A stretch of DNA of 64,000 bases from Candidatus Pristimantibacillus lignocellulolyticus (GTDB taxonomy: Bacteria; Bacillota; Bacilli; Paenibacillales; Paenibacillaceae): positions 4,646,001 to 4,710,000 of the forward strand of contig CP097899.1 in assembly GCA_023639215.1 (NCBI GenBank), written 5' to 3'. Numbering within the stretch: position 1 is the stretch's first letter; the number at the start of each line of letters is the position of its first letter. Shown piece after piece: positions 25,882 to 34,924 of this stretch. The position numbers and the translations under genes were made by a program. The notes beneath the pieces are model-generated. The model ran no database searches and was not told the DNA's origin. It worked only from the letters and a program-made list of their open reading frames with translations.

Positions 25882-26598
25882 TTAGCTTTTTCTACCGATA
25901 TGTAATGCTGCGATACCCCAGAAAAAGTTTTTGACAACGACATTTACAGCTCCGACTTTCTCAAATAGCTGACGCAACTCTTTCGCATCCATAAATAATT
26001 TCAAAGAATCGGGAAGCCATTTGTAAGCAGCAAACTGTTTCGCGAACATCTTGCCTAACAATGGTACCATCTTTTCGAAATAAAAATAGTAAATGGATTT
26101 GAATGGTTGTTGCTGAGGTTTGGACATTTCAAGACAAACAATTTGTCCGCCAGGTTTCACAACCCGTAGCATTTCTGCAACCACTTGTTCATAATTTGGT
26201 ACATTTCTTAAGCCAAATCCAATCGTTACATAATCAAATGAATTATCTTCGAAAGGAAGTTCCATAGCATTACCTTGAACAAGTTTAATTTGCTTATTCA
26301 ATCCCGCTTCCGCTACTTTTTGACGTCCTACTTCAAGCATTTGTTCGCTGAAATCGAGTCCTATTATGTGACCAGTTTCACTTGCTTTTGCAAGATCAAT
26401 CGTCCAATCACAAGTACCACAGCATAGATCTAATGCCGTTTGACCTTTTTGGACGTTCATCTTCTTCATCGTCTTTTTACGCCATACTTTATGTAGACCA
26501 AAACTCATAAGATCGTTCATCATATCGTATTTTGGAGCTATCGTCTCAAATAGTTCATGAACATGGCTTTTTGAATCATTTAAGTTATTGCTACTCAT
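25882..26598 (-). CDS. menG: Demethylmenaquinone methyltransferase
   Basis: A 238-residue SAM methyltransferase (UbiE/MenG), the last step of menaquinone synthesis. The family signature YDMMNDLMSFGLHKVWRK is at the N-terminus, ALDLCCGTCDWTIDLA near 57 is the SAM loop, and GFGLRNVPNYEQV near 128 and EMSKPQ follow. It overlaps the end of hepS by four bases. Confidence 0.96.
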   Translation of the reverse strand: MSSNNLNDSKSHVHELFETIAPKYDMMNDLMSFGLHKVWRKKTMKKMNVQKGQTALDLCCGTCDWTIDLAKASETGHIIGLDFSEQMLEVGRQKVAEAGLNKQIKLVQGNAMELPFEDNSFDYVTIGFGLRNVPNYEQVVAEMLRVVKPGGQIVCLEMSKPQQQPFKSIYYFYFEKMVPLLGKMFAKQFAAYKWLPDSLKLFMDAKELRQLFEKVGAVNVVVKNFFWGIAALHIGRKS

Positions 26599-27452
26599 TG
26601 TGCTTCAACTTCTTTCATCGAAAAATTGCCGAGTTGTTTTTTCATATTTTCAACTGTATGAGATAATTCAGCCTTTAGTTCTGCTAACTGCTCTGTATCA
26701 AGTATTCTCAGGACAGCTTCATATGCTGTATGTAAATAATCTAACATATGGCGACGTATATGGTACTTGTCCACAAGCAGATTGTAACTATTCTGTTGTA
26801 GCATTTTTTTCTCTTCGACCGAGGTTACAATATTATGTAAATTCCAATATGCAAAACTACGAGCATATCCACCAGCGTCGAATATATTACTCAACTCATC
26901 AAGCATAACTTCAAAAGCTGTAACTTGTTGTAATAGTTCTTTCCATACTTTTGCTATCGGCTTACTCAAAAATTTATGGAAAGGAGCAAACATTTCACTT
27001 TTTAGTGAGATTCTGTTCATTAAGTATTGTTCTGCCGTTAAGGTTGCTGATTGAGCTGTTGAATAGAAAGAAATTTTCAGACGATTAACATCTGCAACCG
27101 CTTTACTTAGTATAGCAACCAATTCAATTTCACCTTTAACTGCAAGAAGTTGATAAAATCTCGCACTAAAGTAATCGCCCGCCAAAATTTTCAATTGTCT
27201 AGAACGCATTTGAGTTTCCGTTCGCTGTCCAGTCTCCGTATCAACAAGATCATGCGTATCCATACCTAGTTGAACTAGAGCGGTCACAAGACTGAATAAC
27301 TCACTACGTTCTCTCGTCTCTTTAGATTGCGCTAATACAGCATATAGTAGCTGTAGTCTAGGCTCCGAATACGACGGTAGTTCAGTATGAGCATGGATCA
27401 TATCGTAGCTTACGTATGGGTCTGCCGCATCCGCTACAGAGTATTTTTTCAT
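26595..27452 (-). CDS. hepS: Heptaprenyl diphosphate synthase component I
   Basis: A 285-residue HepS-family subunit, the small regulatory partner that fixes product length in the HepS-HepT synthase. It lacks aspartate-rich catalytic motifs. LVQLGMDTHDLVDTE and ILAGDYFSARFYQLLA are the recognisable segments and resemble degenerate prenyltransferase helices. GGAGG lies nine bases before the ATG. Position next to menG and hepT supports the call. Confidence 0.92.
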   Translation of the reverse strand: MKKYSVADAADPYVSYDMIHAHTELPSYSEPRLQLLYAVLAQSKETRERSELFSLVTALVQLGMDTHDLVDTETGQRTETQMRSRQLKILAGDYFSARFYQLLAVKGEIELVAILSKAVADVNRLKISFYSTAQSATLTAEQYLMNRISLKSEMFAPFHKFLSKPIAKVWKELLQQVTAFEVMLDELSNIFDAGGYARSFAYWNLHNIVTSVEEKKMLQQNSYNLLVDKYHIRRHMLDYLHTAYEAVLRILDTEQLAELKAELSHTVENMKKQLGNFSMKEVEAQ

Positions 27453-27575
27453 CTATGAAGCCTCCGTACAAAAATAGGTTATATCCTCATAACAATGCTA
27501 ATCATTATAACACAAATCTTAATTCATTCCTAGAAAGGTTATTAGCGATACTATAGGATGTTATCACTAATTTGG

Positions 27576-28100
27576 CTATTGCCAATAAATTGTCTTTTTT
27601 ATGCGTAGTCTCTGCTCCCAGTTGGGATCAACAAGCCACCCGACATCTTGCAACTGCTCGATTCCATTCTCTAACCATGCATCATTGCGATACAGATTAC
27701 AAGTGAATATTATGACACTATCGTTACGATTATGTTGTTTCTCCATTACTTTCACTTGTAGCTGTTCAATGTTCAACGTATGATTAAATGCTAGACTAAC
27801 AAACTGCGGTAGATCAGCATAAATTATTTGCTCTGGTGTCTGTTCATTATTGACCAACAATACCACTTCTAGAACATGACTATTCAAATTAATTTTAGAT
27901 AAATGGCTCGTATCTATAAAAGTATTGATAACATCAACAATGTTATCATTAGTTAAAGTAACTTGCTTCGTATGTGTCCCAGCGTTAACTGGCATCTGGC
28001 GATATGAATCATCCTTTATATGTAACATACTATAGTATAAAATGATACTAATCATCAGTGTCATTACAGATGCCAGTAACAAGCCTTTCAACTGCTTCAT
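27576..28100 (-). CDS. Membrane-anchored protein of unknown function
   Basis: About 174 residues: one N-terminal membrane segment (LLLASVMTLMISIILYY, residues ~7-23) and an extracytoplasmic remainder. GGAGG about seven bases before the ATG at 28100 decides the start. I recognise no family. It lies between mtrB and hepS, a place where B. subtilis has no gene, and could be an accessory of the spore or the envelope; nothing in the sequence says which. Confidence 0.7.
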   Translation of the reverse strand: MKQLKGLLLASVMTLMISIILYYSMLHIKDDSYRQMPVNAGTHTKQVTLTNDNIVDVINTFIDTSHLSKINLNSHVLEVVLLVNNEQTPEQIIYADLPQFVSLAFNHTLNIEQLQVKVMEKQHNRNDSVIIFTCNLYRNDAWLENGIEQLQDVGWLVDPNWEQRLRIKKTIYWQ

Positions 28101-28280
28101 ATTTCTACCTCCTATAGTATTCACTTCTCTATAGTCTACGGTAGTAGTACGAGCAATATTCAGGTTACGAGAAATTATTCCACTTTATATTAATGCTTCC
28201 TTACTAGAATAAGATTTTCAAAGAAAAATCCCAATAGCGACGTTGATGTCATCTATTGGGATTCGATATTACAAGAACTT

Positions 28281-28502
28281 CTATTCATCTGTATGCACGG
28301 TACCATACTTCGTCAACACCGTAGCTTTACCGCGGATTTTAATTGCGGATGTATGATCAGTAAACTGACAGATTAGCACTTCATTCTTATCAAGTTTTTC
28401 AGTATGATGAAATCTTGTATCTTGACCTCTAGTCAAACCCATAACAGTTACGCCCTGATCTTTGGCTTTAATTACTACATAATCGCCTGTCTGTTGCTCC
28501 AT
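28281..28502 (-). CDS. mtrB: trp RNA-binding attenuation protein (TRAP)
   Basis: A 73-residue protein closely matching B. subtilis TRAP, which forms an eleven-subunit ring, binds tryptophan between subunits and wraps (G/U)AG-repeat RNA. The RNA-contact residues are kept (lysine in EKLDK, lysine and arginine in AIKIRGK), as are the tryptophan-pocket threonines in LTRGQDT. The ATG at 28502 follows GAGGG by six bases; longer frames to 28529 lack this. Its target is visible in this window at 19988-20040. In B. subtilis mtrA (folE) lies between hbs and mtrB; it is missing here. Confidence 0.96.
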   Translation of the reverse strand: MEQQTGDYVVIKAKDQGVTVMGLTRGQDTRFHHTEKLDKNEVLICQFTDHTSAIKIRGKATVLTKYGTVHTDE

Positions 28503-28667
28503 CTCATTCCCTCGCATTCTTAAAGACAATCTAACTTACCTCACAGAATTATATTAGAATCATCTCTATTGTGCAATGCCTACTTGGAAAAGTTAATATT
28601 CCCTATGAAAAAGAGGCTTCTTCTATGTATACAGAATATACAGAAGCAGCCTCTAGATGGCAAAATA

Positions 28668-28943
28668 TTATTGAGCAACCAAATCTTTAAGTTGCTTACC
28701 TGGTTTGAATGCAGGAATTTTGCTTGCAGCGATATCGATTTCTTGTCCCGTTTGAGGGTTACGTCCTTTACGAGCTTGACGCTCACGCACTTCAAAGTTA
28801 CCAAAGCCAACAAGTTGAACTTTGTCGCCACCTTGAAGAGCTTCACCGATTGCTTCAAACACTGCATCAACTGCTTTACCTGCATCTTTCTTAGTAAGAC
28901 CAGAAAGTTCAGAAACTTGGTTAATTAGATCTGTTTTGTTCAT
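28668..28943 (-). CDS. hbs: DNA-binding protein HU
   Basis: A 91-residue HU protein, a nucleoid protein that bends and compacts DNA. NKTDLINQVSELSGLTKKDA, VQLVGFGNFEVRERQAR and GRNPQTGQEI (tip of the DNA-embracing arm, with its proline) are diagnostic. A strong AAGGAGGTG lies before the ATG, as expected for an abundant protein. It stands between spoIVA and mtrB, the B. subtilis order. Confidence 0.97.
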   Translation of the reverse strand: MNKTDLINQVSELSGLTKKDAGKAVDAVFEAIGEALQGGDKVQLVGFGNFEVRERQARKGRNPQTGQEIDIAASKIPAFKPGKQLKDLVAQ

Positions 28944-29527
28944 TGTTTCACCTCCTTAAAGTAAAGCTAGACTAGCGAAATACTATATTATCTCTCATAT
29001 TGACCTGTTTTTTTGAAATATATACCTTTTTTCACAATAAAACTATAGTAATACAAGAAAAAGACAATTACAAGCAGGAAAATAAAATATTCCGAGCAGG
29101 AATAAGGACCTCAATTGACGTACTCCATCCATTTGGACTTCTCTAAATCATTTGGAAAACAATTCATACTAAATGAGCATAACGCTAATGAAACTAAGGT
29201 ACTAGTAACTTTAGAACTAATTCCTAACAATTTTCGAATGTCTTTTTTGGAATAATATACTCATCTGTTTCACATTTAGTTTCACTAGAAGTATTTAGAT
29301 TAGATGTCATTTCAACATTTCCACAAGCCGATGCTATCACCAACATTAAAAGAGTGTTCTGGTTAAAGAAGTTAACAAAAGGAGAAAGAAAACGTAAAAA
29401 TATTCACATAGGTATAATAGTCATGCCTACAACTTTAAATCTATTCAAAATAGTTATCTTATGTTTAATAGCATATTTGTCACATAATGCGCAATATGTT
29501 AAGTCAAAAAAAGCCCAATTTATGGGC
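28944..29527. other. Long intergenic region with probable gene decay
   Basis: About 580 bases downstream of the zinc-ribbon gene and upstream of hbs. It contains the hbs promoter region and short minus-strand coding-like fragments between about 29100 and 29350. A plus-strand frame at 29354-29560 is lysine-rich but has no recognisable content and runs over a terminator. Confidence 0.5.
29224..29346 (-). pseudogene. Possible remnant of a small lipoprotein gene
   Basis: A 40-codon frame reading MLVIASACGN, a lipobox-like stretch, then a Thr/Ser-rich segment, and ending at a TAG. Immediately downstream another frame (SKKDIRKLLGISSKVTS...) is open for about 40 more codons, which suggests a frameshifted or decayed gene. 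There is no good ribosome-binding site. Could also be chance. Confidence 0.25.
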
Positions 29528-29528
29528 T
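29505..29528 (-). terminator. Terminator of the zinc-ribbon gene
   Basis: AGCCCA...TGGGCT hairpin followed on the minus strand by seven U. It overlaps the stop-codon region of the gene at 29528. Confidence 0.8.
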
Positions 29529-29719
29529 CAAAATTTCTCTGGTTTTGCAATTTTAATTGATGCTACTTCCCCGCAATTTTTACAAAAAGTATATATAACT
29601 GGGGAACCTGTAGATAAAAATTTACTGATTGGCATTACGTTAGCGTACCCATTGCTTATTTCACCTTTAGTAAATGTATTACTTCCACAAGCTTTACAAG
29701 TTAAGTTTTCTTGATTCAT
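29528..29719 (-). CDS. Small zinc-ribbon protein
   Basis: A 63-residue protein with two cysteine pairs, CKACGS near residue 8 and CKNCGE near 46, that should bind one zinc ion. Small Bacillales proteins of this shape are sometimes labelled TFIIIB/TFIIB-like because of the ribbon, but no role is established. AAGGGTGG about six bases before the ATG at 29719 marks the start. It is monocistronic with its own terminator. Confidence 0.75.
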   Translation of the reverse strand: MNQENLTCKACGSNTFTKGEISNGYANVMPISKFLSTGSPVIYTFCKNCGEVASIKIAKPEKF

Positions 29720-29847
29720 AGTAACCACCCTTAATGAAATTAATATATATTAATACGATTTATTCCAAGGGAAGTTTCTTAATTTATTAATGCTACGTGT
29801 TGCAGCACGACGAAACTATAAAAGGGTACGTCAATTCTGCTACATAG

Positions 29848-29893
29848 AAAAAGGCAGTCATAGCGACGCGCGGTCGTTATAACTGCCTTTTTT
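29848..29893 (-). terminator. spoIVA terminator
   Basis: AAAAGGCAGT...ACTGCCTTTTTT outer stem with an inner CGAC/GTCG stem (29848-29893). U-runs occur in both directions. Confidence 0.9.
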
Positions 29894-29902
29894 CATATGT
29901 TA

Positions 29903-31381
29903 CTACAGGATGATTGCAATTAAGCCACCTGATCCTTCGTTAATAATTCTACCAAGCGTTTCTTGAAGCTTGTAACGTGCATTGTCAGGCATCATCGCAA
30001 TTTTACCTTGAATACCTTCTCGCACAATATTGTGTAAAGAACGACCAAATATATCGGATTCCCAAATTTTAATTGGATCATTCTCAAAATCTTGCATTAA
30101 GTATCGAACTAGCTCTTCACTTTGTTTTTCGGTGCCGATGATTGGAGCGAATTCAGACTCCACATCTACACGAATCATATGAATAGAAGGTGCAGTCGCT
30201 TTCAAGCGCACTCCGAAGCGTGAACCTTGTCTGATCAACTCTGGCTCATCAAGTGCCATTTCCGCAAGAGATGGTGCTGCAATACCATAGCCAGTTGTTT
30301 TCACCATTTCAAGCGCTTCTGAGAAGCGATCATACTCTTTCTTAGCATGAGCGAATTCTTGCATTAAGGATAATAAGTGATCTTTACCACGAATCTCTAC
30401 TCCAACCACTTCCATAAGAATTTGGTCGTATAGTTCATCTGGAGCGTATAGATCAATTTCAGCAACGCCTTGACCCATATCCATACCACTTAACCCTGCA
30501 CGACTAATGAAGTCATATTCGAGGAATTGTTGGACTACACGATCTACATCACGCAATCTTTTAATGTCCTTAACTGTGTCTCGTACAGAATTTTCAAAGT
30601 TACTACGTAACCAATGTTGTTCAGCTAGTACCATAACCCAACTTGGAAGATTAACGTTCACTTCATGAACAGGGAACTCATATAGTACCTCTCTTAGAAT
30701 CGCAAGACCTTCTTCTTCATTCATCGTTGCAACACTAAGTGCAATTACCGGAATATCGTACTTTTCTTGAAGCTCTTGGCGTAGAGCTTGAGTTTCCTCA
30801 CTGCGTGGGCGTGTTGAGTTAATAATTACGACGAATGGTTTGCCAACCTCTTTCAACTCTTCAACCACTCGTTCTTCAGCATCCACATAGGAACTACGTG
30901 GGATTTCAGCTATCGTACCATCTGTAGTAACTAGAACACCTAGAGTAGAATGCTCTTGGATTACTTTGCGAGTACCGATCTCTGCTGCTTCTTGAAACGG
31001 AATTGCTTCGTCAAACCAAGGTGTAGTAATCATACGAGGTCCATTCTCATCCTCATAACCCTTCGCTCCATCTACTGCATATCCAACACAATCTACTAGT
31101 CTTACATTCACTTCTAAGCCTTCAGCTACTCTTAATTGCACCGCTTGATTAGGTACAAATTTCGGCTCAGTCGTCATAATAGTTTTACCTGCGGCACTTT
31201 GTGGCAATTCATCAACAGCACGAATTCGCTCTGACTCTACTGGAATGTTGGGAAGAACCACCGTTTCCATAAATCTTTTGATAAACGTTGATTTCCCCGT
31301 ACGGACCGCACCGACCACGCCGAGGTAAATATCCCCGCCAGTTCTTTCGGCAATGTCCTTGAAAATATCTACTTTATTCAC
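29903..31381 (-). CDS. spoIVA: Stage IV sporulation protein A
   Basis: A 492-residue ATPase that polymerises on the outer forespore membrane and forms the base layer of the spore coat. The N-terminus VDIFKDIAERTGGDIYLGVV and the P-loop GAVRTGKSTF are nearly those of B. subtilis; TTEPKFVPNQA and DTDGTIAEIPR-like switch segments follow. The start is GTG at 31381 with GGGAGGGG upstream, giving the same length as the B. subtilis protein. An upstream ATG extension to 31462 is rejected. Confidence 0.97.
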   Translation of the reverse strand: MNKVDIFKDIAERTGGDIYLGVVGAVRTGKSTFIKRFMETVVLPNIPVESERIRAVDELPQSAAGKTIMTTEPKFVPNQAVQLRVAEGLEVNVRLVDCVGYAVDGAKGYEDENGPRMITTPWFDEAIPFQEAAEIGTRKVIQEHSTLGVLVTTDGTIAEIPRSSYVDAEERVVEELKEVGKPFVVIINSTRPRSEETQALRQELQEKYDIPVIALSVATMNEEEGLAILREVLYEFPVHEVNVNLPSWVMVLAEQHWLRSNFENSVRDTVKDIKRLRDVDRVVQQFLEYDFISRAGLSGMDMGQGVAEIDLYAPDELYDQILMEVVGVEIRGKDHLLSLMQEFAHAKKEYDRFSEALEMVKTTGYGIAAPSLAEMALDEPELIRQGSRFGVRLKATAPSIHMIRVDVESEFAPIIGTEKQSEELVRYLMQDFENDPIKIWESDIFGRSLHNIVREGIQGKIAMMPDNARYKLQETLGRIINEGSGGLIAIIL

Positions 31382-31639
31382 TGAATATCCCCTCCCAATT
31401 GATTTTCCGGTTCGCCGCCATCCACCGGTCAAAAGGGCAGGCCAGCGACGCAACTCGTACATACTTATTGGACTAGTTATAGCTTATGTTCACTTTGTCC
31501 AATTATTCCGATAACTTCGAAAAGTTTTTAGTTTTTCATCGCTATCTGCCTTCCCTTCAAGACTCAAATATATGTATATAGATAATGATATATTCCTCTG
31601 ATGACTAGAATATGATCTTTCAATTGATAAATTGAAGAG

Positions 31640-31685
31640 AAAAAAGCCGTATTCATTATAGTGATATCACTACACTGAATACGGC
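31640..31685 (-). terminator. Terminator after the yphF-like gene
   Basis: Perfect 10-bp stem GCCGTATTCA/TGAATACGGC with an inner palindrome TAGTGATATCACTA in the loop, then six U on the minus strand. Confidence 0.9.
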
Positions 31686-31753
31686 ACTTGTTACTAATAT
31701 ATAAATAACTCTATCCAACCTATCTCAAATGAGAATTTCACTATTTCGCTAAC

Positions 31754-32497
31754 TTATTCAAATGCTACAGGATCACCATTGACTAATTTATAATTAGTTG
31801 ATTTGACTGGAACATAATCAGAATTCGCAATTAGTAATTCTCTTAGATCTAGTTGGTCAGATACGACTAACGAACTGTCTTTTTGTAGCAATTGCATAAT
31901 ATCAGATGCATAGTCAATATAGACATTCCCTTTATTACTAACGAGTAATTCACTCAGATTTCCAGTGTATACACTTTTTATCGTTGGCTTCTTAATATTC
32001 AACTTATCAAAATCGATATAAAAAATTCCCTCATAAGCTTCCATTCCTGCAGGAATATCACCATTCGCTGTAATATAATCTGTCACTTTTGACTGTAGAT
32101 CAATGACTTGTTGCGTTAGTAATATACTTTGTGCTTTCACAATAGGCTCTTCTTCTTCATTCAACACTAGATAGTAGAAGTTGCCTCCTGATTCAAAAGC
32201 TGAATTCGGAATATAATCAATATACTTATCATCTATAAGTTTGCCAAAATTAACACGAAACTTCTCATATTTCGGAACTGAACTGTCACTATTATGTATA
32301 GGTAATACTCCCGTAGTTGTAAGGTACTGTTCAATAGCACCTTGTGTATTACGCATAGCTTCTTTGGTTACAATTACTCCAGAGCTTGAATCTGGTTTCG
32401 GATACATACAACCTGTCATAAGCAGAATTAGAGTAGTTACCAACATAAGTACTTTGATCAAAGACCATGATTTTCTTTTCAAACTATATTTATTCAT
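31754..32497 (-). CDS. Lipoprotein, YphF-like
   Basis: A 247-residue secreted lipoprotein: positively charged start (NKYSLKRKS), hydrophobic stretch and the lipobox LMTGC near residue 30, followed by a hydrophilic body. Length, type and position beside spoIVA match B. subtilis YphF, whose role is unclear. The gene starts 10 bases after the ferredoxin stop, so it is probably cotranscribed with the genes upstream. Confidence 0.8.
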   Translation of the reverse strand: MNKYSLKRKSWSLIKVLMLVTTLILLMTGCMYPKPDSSSGVIVTKEAMRNTQGAIEQYLTTTGVLPIHNSDSSVPKYEKFRVNFGKLIDDKYIDYIPNSAFESGGNFYYLVLNEEEEPIVKAQSILLTQQVIDLQSKVTDYITANGDIPAGMEAYEGIFYIDFDKLNIKKPTIKSVYTGNLSELLVSNKGNVYIDYASDIMQLLQKDSSLVVSDQLDLRELLIANSDYVPVKSTNYKLVNGDPVAFE

Positions 32498-32506
32498 CTT
32501 ATCCCC

Positions 32507-32851
32507 CTACCATAAAGCGTCATCTTCTTCTTGTAGTTTCAGTTGCCGAGCAATTGCAGCTCGGAGTGGATCAGGTGGTAATTCAACTGTAACTGTTTTC
32601 TGCACGATCGCTTGACAAGCCAAACGAGTGCCTGTCAATTCAAGTCCTGCAAGCTTACGACGTTCATTTTCTTTCATCGGTGCTAAGCCGCTACAATCAG
32701 CTATGTTCACTTTACACATGAAGCAAGCAGCGTTACCGCCACATCTAGTGACGATAGCGACACCAGCCTTTCTAGCAGCTTGTAGCACAGTCGTACCAGG
32801 TCTTACTTTGATCGTGCGGTTCAATGGCAAGAAAATAACTTCTGCATCCAT
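32507..32851 (-). CDS. [2Fe-2S] ferredoxin, adrenodoxin-like cysteine spacing
   Basis: About 114 residues with a beta-grasp ferredoxin fold. The cluster ligands are in RCGGNAACFMC (Cx5Cx2C) and the later LACQA. That spacing differs from the neighbouring ferredoxin (Cx4Cx2C), so the two probably serve different partners. The ATG at 32851 lies seven bases after GGGGGTG; a 5-residue longer form is possible. The partner reductase or oxygenase is not in the window. Confidence 0.88.
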   Translation of the reverse strand: MDAEVIFLPLNRTIKVRPGTTVLQAARKAGVAIVTRCGGNAACFMCKVNIADCSGLAPMKENERRKLAGLELTGTRLACQAIVQKTVTVELPPDPLRAAIARQLKLQEEDDALW

Positions 32852-32868
32852 AGGGAACACCCCCATAA

Positions 32869-33168
32869 TTAGAAATATGTCTTGTTTATTGCGACAATTT
32901 TGCCTTCAGTACCGGTAATAACCGCTTGACAACCTAAGCGATATCCTTGTTCAAATTCTTCAGGCTCAAGACGATCCCATTCTTCATCGGTGATCTCATC
33001 AAGTAAATCAGCACCCTCAACAATAAGACAGCGACAACGTGCGCATGTTCCTCTTGTACATGAATAACTCCAATCTACTTTATGCTTAATGGCATGATCC
33101 AAGATGGTCAATCCATCTTCTGCTTCAACAGTACTTGTAATCGTTCTACCTCTAAGTTCTAATTCCAT
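32869..33168 (-). CDS. [2Fe-2S] ferredoxin, plant-type
   Basis: A 99-residue ferredoxin with the plant-type ligand set SCTRGTCARCRC and a fourth cysteine in RLGCQA. It has an acidic stretch (DEITDEEWDRLEPEEFEQ) typical of a docking surface. It lies 2 bases upstream of the second ferredoxin; the pair forms an electron-carrier cassette between sporulation genes. Confidence 0.9.
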   Translation of the reverse strand: MELELRGRTITSTVEAEDGLTILDHAIKHKVDWSYSCTRGTCARCRCLIVEGADLLDEITDEEWDRLEPEEFEQGYRLGCQAVITGTEGKIVAINKTYF

Positions 33169-33207
33169 ATGACAAACCTCAATTCCTTTCGCTCACAACA
33201 TTATGTA

Positions 33208-33387
33208 TTATATAATGGAAAGAAGACCCAATAAAAATCCGATACATAGCATAATAAATGCAACAGTTGATAAAAGTCCTTTAATAATACCTTTAGTTTT
33301 TATTCGTGCAAAAGTAATAATAACAGCTGCAATTGCCATAAGGCCAATTCCGATTAAAGACATCCACATCTTATCCATTGGATTCAT
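33208..33387 (-). CDS. Small two-helix membrane protein (DUF2768, YphE-like)
   Basis: A 59-residue protein of two membrane helices (about residues 8-28 and 37-57) with the DUF2768-type start NPMDKMWMSLIGIGLM. B. subtilis has the homologue YphE in the same place. GGGG lies about 12 bases before the ATG at 33387; the longer frame to 33486 would include unlikely sequence. Function unknown, plausibly linked to sporulation by location. Confidence 0.82.
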   Translation of the reverse strand: MNPMDKMWMSLIGIGLMAIAAVIITFARIKTKGIIKGLLSTVAFIMLCIGFLLGLLSII

Positions 33388-33484
33388 GAAAAATTTTCCC
33401 CTATCTACAAATGTATGTATTGTTAATTCTACATCATTATAGCATCTCTCTAATATTGTGACAAAGCTAGTAAAACAGTTATGC

Positions 33485-33538
33485 AAAAAAATGACACAGA
33501 ATAATGTTTATCGTAAGAAAAACATTATTCTATGTCAT
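33485..33538 (-). terminator. spoVIF terminator
   Basis: An 18-bp stem with one mismatch (33491-33508 with 33521-33538) and a U-run on the minus strand. Confidence 0.92.
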
Positions 33539-33550
33539 AGCAAATTGTTA

Positions 33551-33823
33551 CTATCTAATTAGTATTTTCATTAAAGCTTCAATGTTAGAAGTTTTCATAC
33601 CGCTTGACTTTATCGTCTTCACAATATGCTCGAATTGTGAATCAGTCATTTTAATTTTAGCCATATCTGCAATGGATCTCACTAATTTGCGTAGCTCAGC
33701 TTCGTTTTCTAATGAATCAGGTTGAACAGTGCTAGCAATTTTGCTAACTGAATTAGCTGTAATATTTTTACCTGTTTTTTTCTTTATGGCACCTAGTACA
33801 TCTTTAGATAAATCGTTGGACAT
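33551..33823 (-). CDS. spoVIF: Stage VI sporulation protein F
   Basis: A 90-residue helical protein of the SpoVIF family. The usual start SKDVLGAIKKKTGKNIT and the end SSGMKTSNIEALMKIL are recognisable. In B. subtilis SpoVIF is needed for late coat assembly, working with GerE-dependent genes. GAGGAGG precedes the ATG. It has its own terminator and lies outside the B. subtilis location (near yjcA), so the placement here is lineage-specific. Confidence 0.88.
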   Translation of the reverse strand: MSNDLSKDVLGAIKKKTGKNITANSVSKIASTVQPDSLENEAELRKLVRSIADMAKIKMTDSQFEHIVKTIKSSGMKTSNIEALMKILIR

Positions 33824-33891
33824 AACAAAACCTCCTCTACGATACGTATTCTACATATCATATGAGAAGGTATATAAGGTTGTGATTTCAA

Positions 33892-34920
33892 TTATTGATT
33901 AGGTTCCATTTCATTCGTTCGAACTCTACCCATTAACACTCCTATAGACTTATCAATAGGTTGGTCATTGAACAATACTTCGTATAATTGATTCGTAATT
34001 GGCATTTCAATATTGTAAACCTTGGCAAGATCATGAGCTGCTCTAGTCGTTTTAACCCCTTCAACAACCATCCCCATTTTCTCAAGAACAGTTGAAAGTG
34101 GTGTTCCATCCGCAAGCATATAACCGGCACGAAAGTTACGGCTATGTTGACTTGTTGCAGTAACGACTAAGTCACCAACACCAGCAAGCCCGATGAAAGT
34201 CAGAGGATTTGCCCCCATCGCTGTCCCAAGTCTTGAGATTTCAGCTAAACCACGAGTTAACAATGCTGCTTTTGCATTATCACCTAGGTCTAATCCATTA
34301 ATAATACCAGCAGCCAATGCAATAATATTTTTCAATGCACCCGCAACTTCAATGCCAATAACATCATTATTTGTGTATACACGAAAAGTAGAGTTCATTA
34401 ACGCTTCTTGAGCTTTTTCAGCAATATGTATATTTTCCGCAGCTACGACCACTGTCGTTGGGAGCTTCAAAATAACTTCTTCGGCATGACTAGGGCCAGA
34501 GATAACAGCTATTTCCGACAGTGGACGTCCAAGAGATTCTGAAAGAACGATAGACATACGCTTCAACTTCTCTGGCTCAAAACCTTTTGTGGCATGAACG
34601 ACGATCGTATCCGCTTTTAGATATGGTTTCGCTAATTCAGCGACCGTTCGCATTGCACTAGAAGGAGCAACGAATAATGCAATAGTAGAATCGACTAACG
34701 CCTCTTCCATACTCGTCGTCGCTCTTATGTTGCTCGGCAAAGTTATGTTCGGTAAATATTTGTTGTTCGTATGTTTCTCATTAATCTCTACAGCTTGTTG
34801 CTCTGTTCTAGTCCATACTACGACATCATATTGATTGGATGCCAGTACAGAAGCAAGCGCTGTTCCCCAACTTCCTGCAACAATTACGGTTGCTTTTCGT
34901 TTGGCCTCGATCAAAGACAT
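33892..34920 (-). CDS. gpsA: Glycerol-3-phosphate dehydrogenase [NAD(P)+]
   Basis: A 342-residue enzyme that makes sn-glycerol-3-phosphate from dihydroxyacetone phosphate for phospholipid synthesis. VIVAGSWGTALA is the dinucleotide loop, ISGPSHAEEV and the catalytic lysine in VAGALKNIIALAAGI follow, and NFRAGYML is the substrate arginine region. The first glycine of the usual GAGSWG loop is valine (codon GTT), which may be lineage-typical. It is followed by plsY four bases upstream, the next enzyme to use its product. Confidence 0.96.
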   Translation of the reverse strand: MSLIEAKRKATVIVAGSWGTALASVLASNQYDVVVWTRTEQQAVEINEKHTNNKYLPNITLPSNIRATTSMEEALVDSTIALFVAPSSAMRTVAELAKPYLKADTIVVHATKGFEPEKLKRMSIVLSESLGRPLSEIAVISGPSHAEEVILKLPTTVVVAAENIHIAEKAQEALMNSTFRVYTNNDVIGIEVAGALKNIIALAAGIINGLDLGDNAKAALLTRGLAEISRLGTAMGANPLTFIGLAGVGDLVVTATSQHSRNFRAGYMLADGTPLSTVLEKMGMVVEGVKTTRAAHDLAKVYNIEMPITNQLYEVLFNDQPIDKSIGVLMGRVRTNEMEPNQ

Positions 34921-34924
34921 AACA

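Noticed and set aside
29354..29560. A 68-codon plus-strand ORF
   Set aside because: It overlaps the terminator and 3' end of the zinc-ribbon gene and has no family features.
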